64,000 nucleotides of DNA from Kitasatospora sp. Root107 (lineage in GTDB: Bacteria; Actinomycetota; Actinomycetes; Streptomycetales; Streptomycetaceae), in the NCBI RefSeq assembly GCF_001424875.1, contig NZ_LMCT01000001.1, positions 700,116-764,115 of the forward strand. Direction: 5' to 3'. Below the pieces are notes generated by a model. That model had not been told where the DNA came from, ran no database searches, and saw nothing but the letters and a program-made list of their open reading frames with translations. The position numbers were made by a program, and so were the translations under genes. This document shows, piece by piece, positions 43,553-51,703 of the stretch (its first letter is position 1; each line of letters starts with the position of its first letter).

Positions 43553-45121
43553 TCAGCGGCGGATGCCCGTGGCGAACGGGAGGGTGTTGACGAAGGCCCG
43601 GTGGTGCTCGCGGTCGCACCACTCCAGTTTGAGGTAGCTCTTGCCCGCCGAGGCGCGGATGGTGCGCTTGTCGCGGGCCAGTGCCTCGGGGCTGCGCGAG
43701 GAGACCGTGATGTACCCGACCAGGTTGACCCCGGCCGCGCCGGAGGCCAGGTCGTCGCCGCGCTGGTCCACCCGGCCGGTGTGCGCCAGGTCGCGCGGGT
43801 CCACCGTGCGGTTCATCTTGGCGGCCCGGCTGGCCTCCGCCTCGTCGTTGGTCTTCTCGGTCAGCATCCGCTCGATCGCGACGTCGGTCGGCTCCAGGTC
43901 CATCGTGACGGCGACGGTGCGGATCACGTCCGGGGTGTGCACCAGCAGCGGGGCCAGGAAGTTGACGCCGACCGGGGTGAGCGGCCACTCCTTGATCCAG
44001 GCGGTGGCGTGGCACCACGGCTCCCTGGTGGCCGACTCACGGGTCTTGGCCTGCAGGAACAGCTGGTGGGTGGCGTCCAGCTCGGCCGGCCAGGCGTTCC
44101 GCTGGCTCATCGCCTGGATGTGGTCGATCGGGTGGTCCGGGTCGTACATCGAGTGCAGCAGCGAGGACAGCCTGGCATGGCCGAGCGGCTGTCGGACCCG
44201 GATGTCGGCCTCGGCCAGCCGGGCGCAGATGTCGGTCAGCTCACGGGCCATCACCGCCGCCAGACCCTCGTCGTCCCTGGCCCGCCGGGCACCGGAGGTG
44301 CGGCCCATCGCGTGCGCCTCGGCCGCCAGGTCCCGGGTGTAGTGCATACAGGCCACCAGGTAGGCCCGGTGCTGCTCCGAGGAGGTGGAGACCATCGACT
44401 GGAGCTGGTCGTAACTGTCCTGCAGCCAGCCGGGGGAGGACGGATTGCCCCGGCGCTCGACGTCCTTGGCGTGCGCGTCCGGGTCGGCCGGCAGCGTCCG
44501 GGCCAGGATCTGAAGCCGGGTCACGAAGCCGTCCCCGTTGGCGACGTGCTTGAGCAGCGTGCCGAACCGGTCGACCAGCGTCTCCTGGTCCTCCGAGTCG
44601 CGCAGCCCGACGCCCGGGCCCTCGATCTCGATCGCGGCCGTCACGGTACGGCGCTCCAGGTGCATCAGCACCCCGACCTCGTCCGGACCGAACGGCGCGG
44701 AGAGCCAGCGCAGCCGCCCGACGCCGGGCGGCGGGCCGATCTCGATCTCCCGGCCGTCCAGCCGCGTCCCGGCGTCCACCACGTCGGACCGCCAGAGGCC
44801 CCGGCCGGCCCGCGCGGTGCGGCGGTAGGTGCGGTTGATCTCCACCCACTTGTAGAACGTCCGGCGCCGGTAGGGCACGTAGACGGCCATCACGGCGAGC
44901 AGCGGCAGACCGATCAGACCGGCGATCCGCAGCGGCAGGACCGGCATCGCCAGGCCCCACACCATGCCGAGGAAGGCGCCGAAGATGATCAGCACGATCT
45001 CCCCGGACTCCCGGTTGCGCCCGATCGGCGCGTTCGGGCGGGACTTGCCGATCAGATAGGTGCGGCGCTGGTGCACGTACGGCTGGGTGTAGGAACCTCC
45101 GCCGTACTGTTCGCTGCTCAC
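43553..45121 (-). CDS. SCO6880-family membrane protein (VirB3/VirB4 N-terminal-like)
   Basis: A 522-residue protein with two membrane helices (about 43-80: IVLIIFGAFLGMVWGLA; RIAGLIGLPLLAVMAV), then a PYRRRTFYKWVEINRTYRR loop and a large soluble domain. It matches the SCO6880 family, described as the PrgI/VirB3 plus VirB4 N-terminal equivalent in streptomycete transfer-like clusters. Together with the 42185-43534 ATPase it would make a split VirB3-VirB4 unit. Confidence 0.85.
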   Translation of the reverse strand: MSSEQYGGGSYTQPYVHQRRTYLIGKSRPNAPIGRNRESGEIVLIIFGAFLGMVWGLAMPVLPLRIAGLIGLPLLAVMAVYVPYRRRTFYKWVEINRTYRRTARAGRGLWRSDVVDAGTRLDGREIEIGPPPGVGRLRWLSAPFGPDEVGVLMHLERRTVTAAIEIEGPGVGLRDSEDQETLVDRFGTLLKHVANGDGFVTRLQILARTLPADPDAHAKDVERRGNPSSPGWLQDSYDQLQSMVSTSSEQHRAYLVACMHYTRDLAAEAHAMGRTSGARRARDDEGLAAVMARELTDICARLAEADIRVRQPLGHARLSSLLHSMYDPDHPIDHIQAMSQRNAWPAELDATHQLFLQAKTRESATREPWCHATAWIKEWPLTPVGVNFLAPLLVHTPDVIRTVAVTMDLEPTDVAIERMLTEKTNDEAEASRAAKMNRTVDPRDLAHTGRVDQRGDDLASGAAGVNLVGYITVSSRSPEALARDKRTIRASAGKSYLKLEWCDREHHRAFVNTLPFATGIRR

Positions 45122-45128
45122 TGGCCGG

Positions 45129-46379
45129 TCACGCTCCCTTCACTGGGTTGGTGGTCGGAGCGGGGGCCTGGGCCGGTGGGGCGGGGGTGCGGGAGCCGTG
45201 CGCGGCGATACCGGGGGCGACCGAACCGCCGCCCGCTCCGGTGGACGCGTTGGCGGTCTGCGGGCCGCCGCGCGAGCCGTGCGTGGAGATGCCCTGCTTG
45301 ACCAGGTTGGCCGGGCCGTTGATCATCGCGGAGCCGGCCGAGACGGCGCTCGCCCTGGCGTTCCGCAGCTGCATCATCTCGTCGCCGAAACCGGGGACGA
45401 AGCGGTAGACGGAGGCGCTGGCGAAGATCGACAGGAACAGGATGGCCAGGCCGGAGAGCACCTTGGAGAAGTCGTCGGTGACCCCGGCACCGGTGGCCAC
45501 CGCCCCGGCCAGGCCGAGGATGATCACGATGATCGGCTTGGCCAGGTCGACCGCGAGCATCACCCCGGCCCAGCGCCGGACGTGCTTCCAGAGCTGCTTG
45601 TCCACCAGCCCGGCGTACACGGCGGTGCCGAGCAGCGCCCCGACGTAGAGCATCGCGGCCCGGATCAGCAGCTCGATCCAGAGCACCGCCGCGGCCAGCA
45701 CCGCGACCAGCGAGATGATGATCAGGATCAGCGGCCCGCCGCCGATCGACCCCTTCTCCAGGGTGTCCGCGAAGCCGCCCAGGTAGGTGCCGGTGTCGGA
45801 CTTGGTGCCCGCCGAGATCGCGTCGGTCAGGCCGTCGGTGGCGGAGACCAGGGTGTAGAGGATCAGCGGGGTGAAGGCCGAGGCGATGACGGTCAGCCAG
45901 AGGAAGCCGATCGCCTCCGAGATGGCCCCGGCCAGCGAGGCGCCGCGGACCGCGCGCTTGGTCACCGCGAGCAGCCAGAGCACCAGGGTGATCACCGTGG
46001 AGGCGGCGAACACCACCGCGTACTGCTGGAGGAAGGCGGCGTTGGTGAAGTCCACCTGGGTGGTGCCGTCGATCGCGCCGGACAGCGCCCGCACCACGTA
46101 CGCGGCGGCCTGGGCGCAGCCCTTGGCCAGCGAGCCGAGTGGATCGGTGATGCCACCGCCGACGCCACTGACACCGCTGACCCCGCCACTGGGGACCACC
46201 GCGGCACCGGAGGGCGCGTTGCAGACGTTGCCCGCGCCCGGCAGCGGCACGTCGCACCTGGGTGTCGGCGAGGGCACCACCGGATCGGCCCAGGCCTGCT
46301 GGGCGGCCAGCAGGGCCAGGACCGGGAGTGAACCGAGCAGCACGGCTGCCCGGCGGAGCCGGTGACCGTCAACGGGCAT
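45129..46379 (-). CDS. TrbL/VirB6-like polytopic membrane protein
   Basis: A 416-residue protein. It has a cleavable signal (VLLGSLPVLALLAAQQAWA), a short Cys-containing extracytoplasmic stretch (CDVPLPGAGNVCNAP), six to seven membrane helices (VVFAASTVITLVLWLLAV; IGFLWLTVIASAFTPLILYTLV; LILIIISLVAVLAAAVLWIELLI) and a Gly/Ala/Pro-rich cytoplasmic tail. The topology and position next to VirB4-like genes fit VirB6/TrbL inner-membrane channel proteins. Its stop is 7 bp from the SCO6880 start, so they are co-transcribed. Confidence 0.8.
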   Translation of the reverse strand: MPVDGHRLRRAAVLLGSLPVLALLAAQQAWADPVVPSPTPRCDVPLPGAGNVCNAPSGAAVVPSGGVSGVSGVGGGITDPLGSLAKGCAQAAAYVVRALSGAIDGTTQVDFTNAAFLQQYAVVFAASTVITLVLWLLAVTKRAVRGASLAGAISEAIGFLWLTVIASAFTPLILYTLVSATDGLTDAISAGTKSDTGTYLGGFADTLEKGSIGGGPLILIIISLVAVLAAAVLWIELLIRAAMLYVGALLGTAVYAGLVDKQLWKHVRRWAGVMLAVDLAKPIIVIILGLAGAVATGAGVTDDFSKVLSGLAILFLSIFASASVYRFVPGFGDEMMQLRNARASAVSAGSAMINGPANLVKQGISTHGSRGGPQTANASTGAGGGSVAPGIAAHGSRTPAPPAQAPAPTTNPVKGA

Positions 46380-47175
46380 AGCGGAAGCCTCCGAAGTCCT
46401 GGACGGCGCCGGTGATCTCCTCGGCGGTGGCGGCCTGTTGGTCGCCGGGCAGCGGGGCCGGACCGGTACGCCGGGCGAAGTCGGTCAACTTCCAGTCGGC
46501 TCCCGTCCAGCGCATCGTGACGGTGAGGGTGTACCAGTTCTCGGTGACCGGCAGCACCGAGGTGTTCCCCGCCAGCCCCAGCAGACCGGTGCACCAGACC
46601 TCGACCACGGTGGCCGTGTCGGCGGTGTTGCTGGTCCTGGTGCCGACCGGGATCGTCCGACTGACGAAGGTCTGCCCCTTGGGGGCCTTGCCCTTCTCGT
46701 CCAGGCCGAGCCGGCCGAGCGTCTCCTTGCTGAACGCCGCGTCCAGCCGGGCGGTCAGGGCGGCCTGGCTGGTGCTGTCGGCGATGGTGGCCAGCACGGT
46801 GCGCCGTCCTTCGGCCCGGAGCATCTCCGCCGAGCCGAGCGCCACCGCATAGTTGGCGGCAGCGGACTGCGCGCCCTGGTCGGTGTGCGGGTGGCCGACG
46901 CCGATGCCGTTCGAGGCGGTGGCGACCGGCAGTTGGCCCGACGGCGCGGTGGCAGCCACCGTCGGAGCGGCCACCTGGTCGGCCGAGGCGGCACCGGCCG
47001 GGTCCGGCTTGTCCCGGTTCGCGATGGAGATGGCCACCACCAGCAGGGTCACCACCAGCAGCACCGTCAACAGGGTACGTAGCGGCCGGGGCTGACGGCC
47101 CGTCGACTGGTAGACGGACTGCTCGCCGACCGGGAGCCGCGTCCGGGTGTGCGGCTGGTCGTCGGACACCGGCAC
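46369..47175 (-). CDS. VirB8/TcpC-like conjugative membrane protein
   Basis: A 268-residue bitopic protein: a basic cytoplasmic N-terminus, a transmembrane helix (TLLTVLLVVTLLVVAISIA), a linker, and an extracytoplasmic NTF2-like domain (AQSAAANYAVALGSAEML; ENWYTLTVTMRWTGADWKLTDF). This is the layout of VirB8/TcpC scaffold proteins. The start is the GTG complementary to 47173-47175, decided by AGGAGG six bases upstream; the frame runs on to 47277 without a good start. It overlaps the VirB6-like gene by 11 bp. Confidence 0.72.
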   Translation of the reverse strand: MPVSDDQPHTRTRLPVGEQSVYQSTGRQPRPLRTLLTVLLVVTLLVVAISIANRDKPDPAGAASADQVAAPTVAATAPSGQLPVATASNGIGVGHPHTDQGAQSAAANYAVALGSAEMLRAEGRRTVLATIADSTSQAALTARLDAAFSKETLGRLGLDEKGKAPKGQTFVSRTIPVGTRTSNTADTATVVEVWCTGLLGLAGNTSVLPVTENWYTLTVTMRWTGADWKLTDFARRTGPAPLPGDQQAATAEEITGAVQDFGGFRYAR

Positions 47176-47313
47176 GGCGGCCCTCCTGGTACGGGGAGCC
47201 CGACGGGCGCCCAAGCGTGGACTGACTGTGCTGCGCGAACGGGGTGGGAAGCGCGACAGCCCGGTGGTCACGGCCACCTGGCCGCACCACCGGGGTGTAG
47301 GACTGTCTGATCG

Positions 47314-47661
47314 TCAGATGGCCATGCCGTACACAATGGTGAACAGAGTGCCGAGTGATCCGATGATGAACACGCCGGTCAGACCCGCGACGATCAGCCC
47401 CTTGCCCTGTTCGGCCCCGAAGGTGTCCCGCATCGCGGTCGCGCCGATCCGCTGCTTGGCCGCGCCCCAGACGGCGATGCCCAGGCAGGACAGGATGGCG
47501 ACCGCCATCACCACCTGGACCATCGTCCTGGCCTCGGCACCGAGGCTGGCGAACGGGCCCCAGTCCGGGGCGATGCCGCCGATGATGGTGTCGATGCCGG
47601 CCTTCTTGGGCTCCTCGGCCAGGAAGCCGATCCGGTCATTCAGCACGCTGCTCAGGTTCAT
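47314..47661 (-). CDS. small two-helix membrane protein (VirB2-like candidate)
   Basis: A 115-residue protein with two hydrophobic helices (MVQVVMAVAILSCLGIAVWG; GLIVAGLTGVFIIGSLGTLFTI) joined by a short basic loop. It is first in the leftward VirB-like operon. Size and topology resemble VirB2/TrbC pilin-like subunits, but no cleaved leader is obvious, so the equivalence is a guess from context. Confidence 0.65.
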   Translation of the reverse strand: MNLSSVLNDRIGFLAEEPKKAGIDTIIGGIAPDWGPFASLGAEARTMVQVVMAVAILSCLGIAVWGAAKQRIGATAMRDTFGAEQGKGLIVAGLTGVFIIGSLGTLFTIVYGMAI

Positions 47662-47903
47662 TCCATCTCACCGCCCGATCAGGCAAATTCAAGGCCCCGG
47701 ACCAGGGTTGCGCGAAGGGCCGGTACCCATTCTTGGCCAGATCTGATGCCGACTTGGCTGCTTCTCGCGGATTGGTCGTGGGGGATGGGACACGTACGCC
47801 AGGATGTCCACCGTACGAATGATACCGCTCACTCTTTGTATCTGCGATGATTGCGCTGAGCAATGCCTTCTCGGATACAGGAAACTGACGCCTCGTCGGG
47901 ACG
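47662..47903. promoter_or_regulatory. divergent control region of the type IV-like cluster
   Basis: A 242-bp divergent gap with a locally lower-GC stretch (about 47805-47890) between the VirB2-like gene and the lytic transglycosylase gene. It is the likely promoter region for both transcription units. No operator was identified. Confidence 0.45.
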
Positions 47904-48962
47904 GTGCTGATGCTACTCGGGAAGGCCAAGGCCGCCGCAGCCGCCACCGGCGTGCTCGCCGTCGGCTTCGTCGCCGTGATCGTGCTCGGCACGTACGCCG
48001 CCAGCGGAGCCCCACAGGCACCCACCAACAACCTGACCCTCTCCAGCCGTTCGGTTCCCGCCGTGTACCAGGCACCGATCGAACAGTGGGGCGCCCTCTG
48101 CCCGGAGATCTCGCCGCCGATGCTGGCCGCCCAGCTCTACCAGGAGAGCGGCTTCAAGCCGACGGCCAAGAGCTCCGTCGGCGCCCAGGGGATGGCCCAG
48201 TTCATGCCCGACACCTGGCGCACCTACGGCCGGGACGGCAACGGCGACGGCAAGGCCGACCCCTGGGACCCGATGGACGCCATCGCCTCCGCCGCCACCT
48301 TCGACTGCGCGCTCGCCAAGTACGTCGCCAAGGTGCCCGGCGACCTGCAGTCCAACATGCTGGCCGCCTACAACGCCGGGCCCGACGCGGTCACCAAGTA
48401 CCAGGGCATCCCGCCGTACAAGGAGACCCAGGGCTACGTACGGAGCATCAAGTCGCTCACCCAGAGCTTCACCGCGCCCGTGGTCGGCAGCTCACTCGCG
48501 ATGTCCGCCCAGGCCGCCGGGGCGATCTACTACGCCCAGCGGACACTGGGCACCCCCTACCTCTGGGGTGGCAACGGCTGGGCCTCGCAGGACGGCCGGT
48601 TCGACTGCTCCGGCCTGACCCAGGCCGCGTTCGCCAGCGTCGGCATCGAACTCCCCCGGGTCGCCAACGACCAGTGGAACTCCGGGCCGCACCCCAGCCG
48701 GGACCAGCTCCGCCCGGGCGACCTGGTCTTCTTCGCCACCGACCAGGGCGACCCGCGCTCCATCGACCACGTCGGCATCTACGTCGGCGGCGGCTACATG
48801 ATCAACGCCCCGCACACCGGCGCGGTGATCCGCTACGACAGCATCGACCGGGCCAAGTACTTCGGCGCCACCCGAGTCACCCCCGAAGGCGCGGGCGCCC
48901 TGCCGACCAGGAACGCCGACGGCGAGATCGCGAGCGGCGGCCAGGGCACCGGGCGGGCCTGA
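47904..48962 (+). CDS. VirB1-like lytic transglycosylase / NlpC-P60 peptidase
   Basis: A 352-residue bifunctional wall hydrolase. The N-terminal membrane anchor is GVLAVGFVAVIVLGTYA. An SLT domain follows with the catalytic Glu in LYQESGFKPTAKSSVGAQGMAQFMPDTW and AAYNAGPDAV. Then comes an NlpC/P60 domain with the nucleophile in RFDCSGLTQAAF and His in IDHVGIYVGGG. It cleaves both glycan and peptide bonds and would open peptidoglycan for the transfer apparatus. The GTG at 47904 or ATG at 47910 could start it. Confidence 0.93.
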   Translation: MLMLLGKAKAAAAATGVLAVGFVAVIVLGTYAASGAPQAPTNNLTLSSRSVPAVYQAPIEQWGALCPEISPPMLAAQLYQESGFKPTAKSSVGAQGMAQFMPDTWRTYGRDGNGDGKADPWDPMDAIASAATFDCALAKYVAKVPGDLQSNMLAAYNAGPDAVTKYQGIPPYKETQGYVRSIKSLTQSFTAPVVGSSLAMSAQAAGAIYYAQRTLGTPYLWGGNGWASQDGRFDCSGLTQAAFASVGIELPRVANDQWNSGPHPSRDQLRPGDLVFFATDQGDPRSIDHVGIYVGGGYMINAPHTGAVIRYDSIDRAKYFGATRVTPEGAGALPTRNADGEIASGGQGTGRA

Positions 48963-49101
48963 CCGCACTGGTCAGAGCTCTGTGGTTGCGGAGTGGACGG
49001 TCCGTCAATTTTTCGTAACACCGCTTCGAACCCGGAACCTGATACCCCGGTTCTGACGTTGTGTCCGATGGCGAACAATCGGATTCCGACGGAGGTGTGG
49101 C

Positions 49102-49767
49102 GTGTCGACGCTGCTCGGCGACACGACCGGGCCCGACCTGGAGCTGCTGCGCGCGGTGAACGGTCTGGCCGACTCCGCACCCGCCTGGGTCGACAGCACG
49201 GTCGCCTGGTTCGGCGAGTACGGCATCCTGCTCGGCCTGGCCCTGCTCGGGCTGGTCGCCTGGCTCCAGGCCCGCCGCCGCCCCGACGCCCCGGTCGCCA
49301 TCGCCGGCCTGCTCTGGGCGCCGCTCGCGGTCGCCCTCTGCGAGCTCGCCAACCTGCCGATCTCCGCCCTGGTGAACCGGCCCCGGCCGTTCGTCGACCA
49401 CCCCGACCTCGACGTCCTGGTGGCCGGCAAGGAGGGCACGCTCTCCTTCGTCAGCGACCACTCGGCGATGTCGATGGGCCTCGCGGTCGCCCTGTACCTG
49501 GTCAACCGCCGCCTCGGCCTGATCGCCGCCGGGCTCGCCCTGCTCCAGGGCTTCGCCCGGCTGTACGTCGGGGTGCACTATCCGACCGACGTGATCGGCG
49601 GCTACGCACTGGCGGCCGCGGTGGTGCTGCTGCTCGCCCCGATCGCGATGGCCGTCCTGGTCCCGCTCTGCCACGCCCTCGCCCGGACCGCCCTGCGACC
49701 ACTCCTGATCGCCCCTCAGCCCCGCCGCCGGGCCCGCCACCACGCAGAGCGCGACCTCGCCGCGTAA
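49102..49767 (+). CDS. PAP2-family membrane phosphatase
   Basis: A 221-residue polytopic protein with the three phosphatase motifs in order: NRPRPF (about 92-97), SFVSDHSAMSMG in place of the usual PSGH, and ARLYVGVHYPTDV with catalytic His and Asp. It may dephosphorylate undecaprenyl-pyrophosphate or phosphatidate. The GTG at 49102 follows CGGAGGTGTGGC. Repeat copy 6 begins 11 bp after its stop. Confidence 0.9.
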   Translation: MSTLLGDTTGPDLELLRAVNGLADSAPAWVDSTVAWFGEYGILLGLALLGLVAWLQARRRPDAPVAIAGLLWAPLAVALCELANLPISALVNRPRPFVDHPDLDVLVAGKEGTLSFVSDHSAMSMGLAVALYLVNRRLGLIAAGLALLQGFARLYVGVHYPTDVIGGYALAAAVVLLLAPIAMAVLVPLCHALARTALRPLLIAPQPRRRARHHAERDLAA

Positions 49768-49777
49768 GTTGCACTAC

Positions 49778-49919
49778 CCAGGGGCTCGGGGCTCTGCTGA
49801 CGTGCGGCTCCGCCGCGTGGGCGAGGAGATCTGGCGTTCGGGTCACTGCGAAAGTGCCTGACCGCCCACGCACGGATCACCATTCACGAGGTCGGCGTCG
49901 CAGTTCCCCGAGCCCCTGG
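49778..49919 (+). repeat. dispersed palindromic element, copy 6 (long subtype)
   Basis: A 142-bp element with outer ends CCAGGGGCTCGGGG and CCCCGAGCCCCTGG. It carries the same 30-bp left insertion as copy 1 (CTCTGCTGACGTGCGGCTCC then GCCGCGTGGG), followed by the shared interior (GAGGAGATCTGGCG, TCACTGCGAAAGTGCCTGAC, ACGAGGTCGGCGTCGCAG). The flank TAAGTTGCACTACC is shared with copy 4. It lies between tandem rightward genes. Confidence 0.92.
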
Positions 49920-50219
49920 TGGTGCCGCAGGTGCCTCGTGCTCGGCCGCGTCGCGGCGGGAGCGGTCACGGGAGCGGCGGGCCGGGGCCGACCAGCCGCA
50001 GGTGCAGTGGGCGATGGCGAAGGAGCCGCGTTCGTCGATCGTCACGTGATGCTCGCGGGACACCCTGTCACGGTAACCGCTCCTCCGACCGGCGCGAAAT
50101 GAACATCGCGCGCCGGTCCGACCGTAACCCCCTGCCCGTCAACTCGTTTGCCACGCAAGAGCTCTGCCCATCCGGGGTGGCTGCTTGCCGGGTCCAGGCC
50201 CGAGGGGGTTGTCGCTGTC
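49920..50219. other. intergenic region upstream of the lipoprotein gene
   Basis: Exactly 300 bp between repeat copy 6 and the lipoprotein start. I see no conserved ORF; the open frames have the wrong codon pattern. Some leader promoter is expected here but none stands out. Confidence 0.4.
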
Positions 50220-51056
50220 GTGAAGAAGTCCGCTCGTACCGCCGCTGCCGTGGCGGTACTCGCCGCCACTCTGACCGCCTGCGGAGGCGGCTCGGGCCAC
50301 CCGGCCGGCGGTTCCGCCGACCAGTTGTCGGCCGATCCGCTGACCGCCGTCCGCAGCGCGGCCGACATCACCGGCCGCACCGGTTCCGCCCAGGCGGTCA
50401 CCGAGCTGACCACCGAGTCCGGTGAGAAGAAGGCGGTGTTCAACGGCACCGGCGGCTACGACTACGTGAAGCGGATCGGGCGCCTGGAGATCACCGTCCC
50501 ACCGGGTGCCGCGACCACCGGGAAGATCGTCGAGGTGGTGCTGCCCGGCACGGTCTACCTGCAGAACAGCGGGGCGAAGATCCCCGAGGGCAAGTGGGTG
50601 AAGCTGGACATCCGCCAGCTCCCGGACGGGAACCTGGTCAGCAGCGGCGCGACCGACCCGGCCAGTGCGGCCGGGGCGCTGCGCGGGGCGCAGCAGGCGG
50701 AGCTGGTCGGCACCGAGTCGGCCGGCGGGGTGGAGCTCAAGCACTACAGGGGGGTGCTCGACCTGGCCAAGGCCGCCGAGGCCACCGGCGGGCGCGGCGG
50801 GGACGGGCTGCGGATGGCCGCGGGGACGTTCACGGTGAAGGAGATCCCGTACGAGGTCTGGCTGGACGGGCAGGGCCGGCTGCGCAAGGTGGTGCAGACG
50901 TTCGGGTTCTCGGGCGTGGCCGGTTCGAAGCAGCCGAAGGACCAGGTGAAGGTGGTCTCGGTGCTGTCGCTTTCCGACTTCGGCAAGCCGGTACAGGCCG
51001 TGGAGCCCACGCCGGCCGAGATCTACTCCATGAAGCCATCCGCCCCGCCGAAGTAA
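50220..51056 (+). CDS. LppX/LprAFG-like lipoprotein
   Basis: A 278-residue lipoprotein. The signal reads AAAVAVLAATLTACGGG with the lipobox Cys near residue 20. The rest is rich in beta-strand (TGSAQAVTELTTESGEKKAVF; GTVYLQNSGAKIPEGKWVKLD; YEVWLDGQGRLRKVVQTF), resembling the LolA-like fold of actinobacterial LppX/LprG proteins that carry lipids across the envelope. The start is GTG at 50220, chosen because it places the signal peptide at the N-terminus. Confidence 0.78.
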   Translation: MKKSARTAAAVAVLAATLTACGGGSGHPAGGSADQLSADPLTAVRSAADITGRTGSAQAVTELTTESGEKKAVFNGTGGYDYVKRIGRLEITVPPGAATTGKIVEVVLPGTVYLQNSGAKIPEGKWVKLDIRQLPDGNLVSSGATDPASAAGALRGAQQAELVGTESAGGVELKHYRGVLDLAKAAEATGGRGGDGLRMAAGTFTVKEIPYEVWLDGQGRLRKVVQTFGFSGVAGSKQPKDQVKVVSVLSLSDFGKPVQAVEPTPAEIYSMKPSAPPK

Positions 51057-51175
51057 CCGCCCGGATGGCGGGCAGAGATGGCCCGTCCGTGCCATGCGGT
51101 CGCATGCCCCGGCTCCCTACGCTGGAGTCCGGGGCGGCACGCCACCGGTCGGACGGGTCCATGGGGGTGGAACGG

Positions 51176-51343
51176 GTGATGGCGTCCTCGGGGCCCCGTG
51201 GCAGCGGTCACGACCAGACCGCCCTGGACGAGATCGAGCTGACCGGAGAGCTGATGATCGCCGCCTCCGGCAGCGAGGGCGAGCGGCTGGCCCCCGAGCG
51301 GATCGACGAGGTGCTGCTGGCGGGTGACGAGGCGTCGGACTGA
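51176..51343 (+). CDS. small acidic protein (about 54 aa)
   Basis: A 55-codon gene starting at GTG 51176 (or ATG 51179, or ATG 51161). The protein contains DQTALDEIELTGELMIAASG and RLAPERIDEVLLAGDEASD, an acidic helical segment. I recall similar short proteins near csoR in streptomycetes, but the function is unknown. It converges on csoR, 24 bp between stops. Confidence 0.65.
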   Translation: MMASSGPRGSGHDQTALDEIELTGELMIAASGSEGERLAPERIDEVLLAGDEASD

Positions 51344-51367
51344 CCGGTGGTCAGGCCGCCCCGCCCG

Positions 51368-51703
51368 TCAGGTCCGCAGCAGGCGGGAGATGGCGGCGGT
51401 GGCCTCGGCCACCTTGGCGTCCAGCGCGTCCCCGCCCTCCTCGGCGGCCGCTGCCACGCAGTGCCGCAGGTGCTCCTCCAGCAGCGAGAGCGCGAAGGCC
51501 TGCAGGGCCTTGGTGTTGGCCGAGACCTGGGTCAGGATGTCGATGCAGTAGACGTCCTCGTCGACCATCCGCTGCAGGCCGCGCACCTGACCTTCGATCC
51601 GGCGCAGCCGCTTGAGGTGCTCGGCCTTCTGCGGGCTGTACCCGTGCGGGCCCGGCCCGGTCTCCTGCTGGTGCTCGGCACCCTGTGTCCCGACGCTGGT
51701 CAT
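51368..51703 (-). CDS. csoR: CsoR-family metal-sensing repressor
   Basis: A 111-residue all-helical repressor. The copper-site residues are in the expected order: Cys in VYCIDILTQV, and His plus Cys in EEHLRHCV. The helix KRLRRIEGQVRGLQRMV is the DNA-binding face of the CsoR/RcnR family. Cu(I) binding normally releases the operator. No copper exporter or chaperone gene is adjacent, so it probably acts in trans. Confidence 0.9.
   Translation of the reverse strand: MTSVGTQGAEHQQETGPGPHGYSPQKAEHLKRLRRIEGQVRGLQRMVDEDVYCIDILTQVSANTKALQAFALSLLEEHLRHCVAAAAEEGGDALDAKVAEATAAISRLLRT

Noticed and set aside
42209..45301. A 1030-codon open frame on the plus strand
   Set aside because: It is exactly antisense to the VirB4-like and SCO6880-like genes; long antisense frames are expected at this GC content, and its Arg/Gly/His-rich translation matches no fold.
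49024..49053. A GTTCGAA-like motif suggesting a tRNA T-loop
   Set aside because: No acceptor stem, anticodon arm or D-loop can be built around it; it is probably a weak hairpin after the lytic transglycosylase gene.
1046..49919. The dispersed palindromes as a CRISPR array or as transposase-bearing insertion sequences
   Set aside because: Copies are 3-16 kb apart, not spaced by short unique spacers, and none contains a coding sequence; they are too short for an autonomous element.
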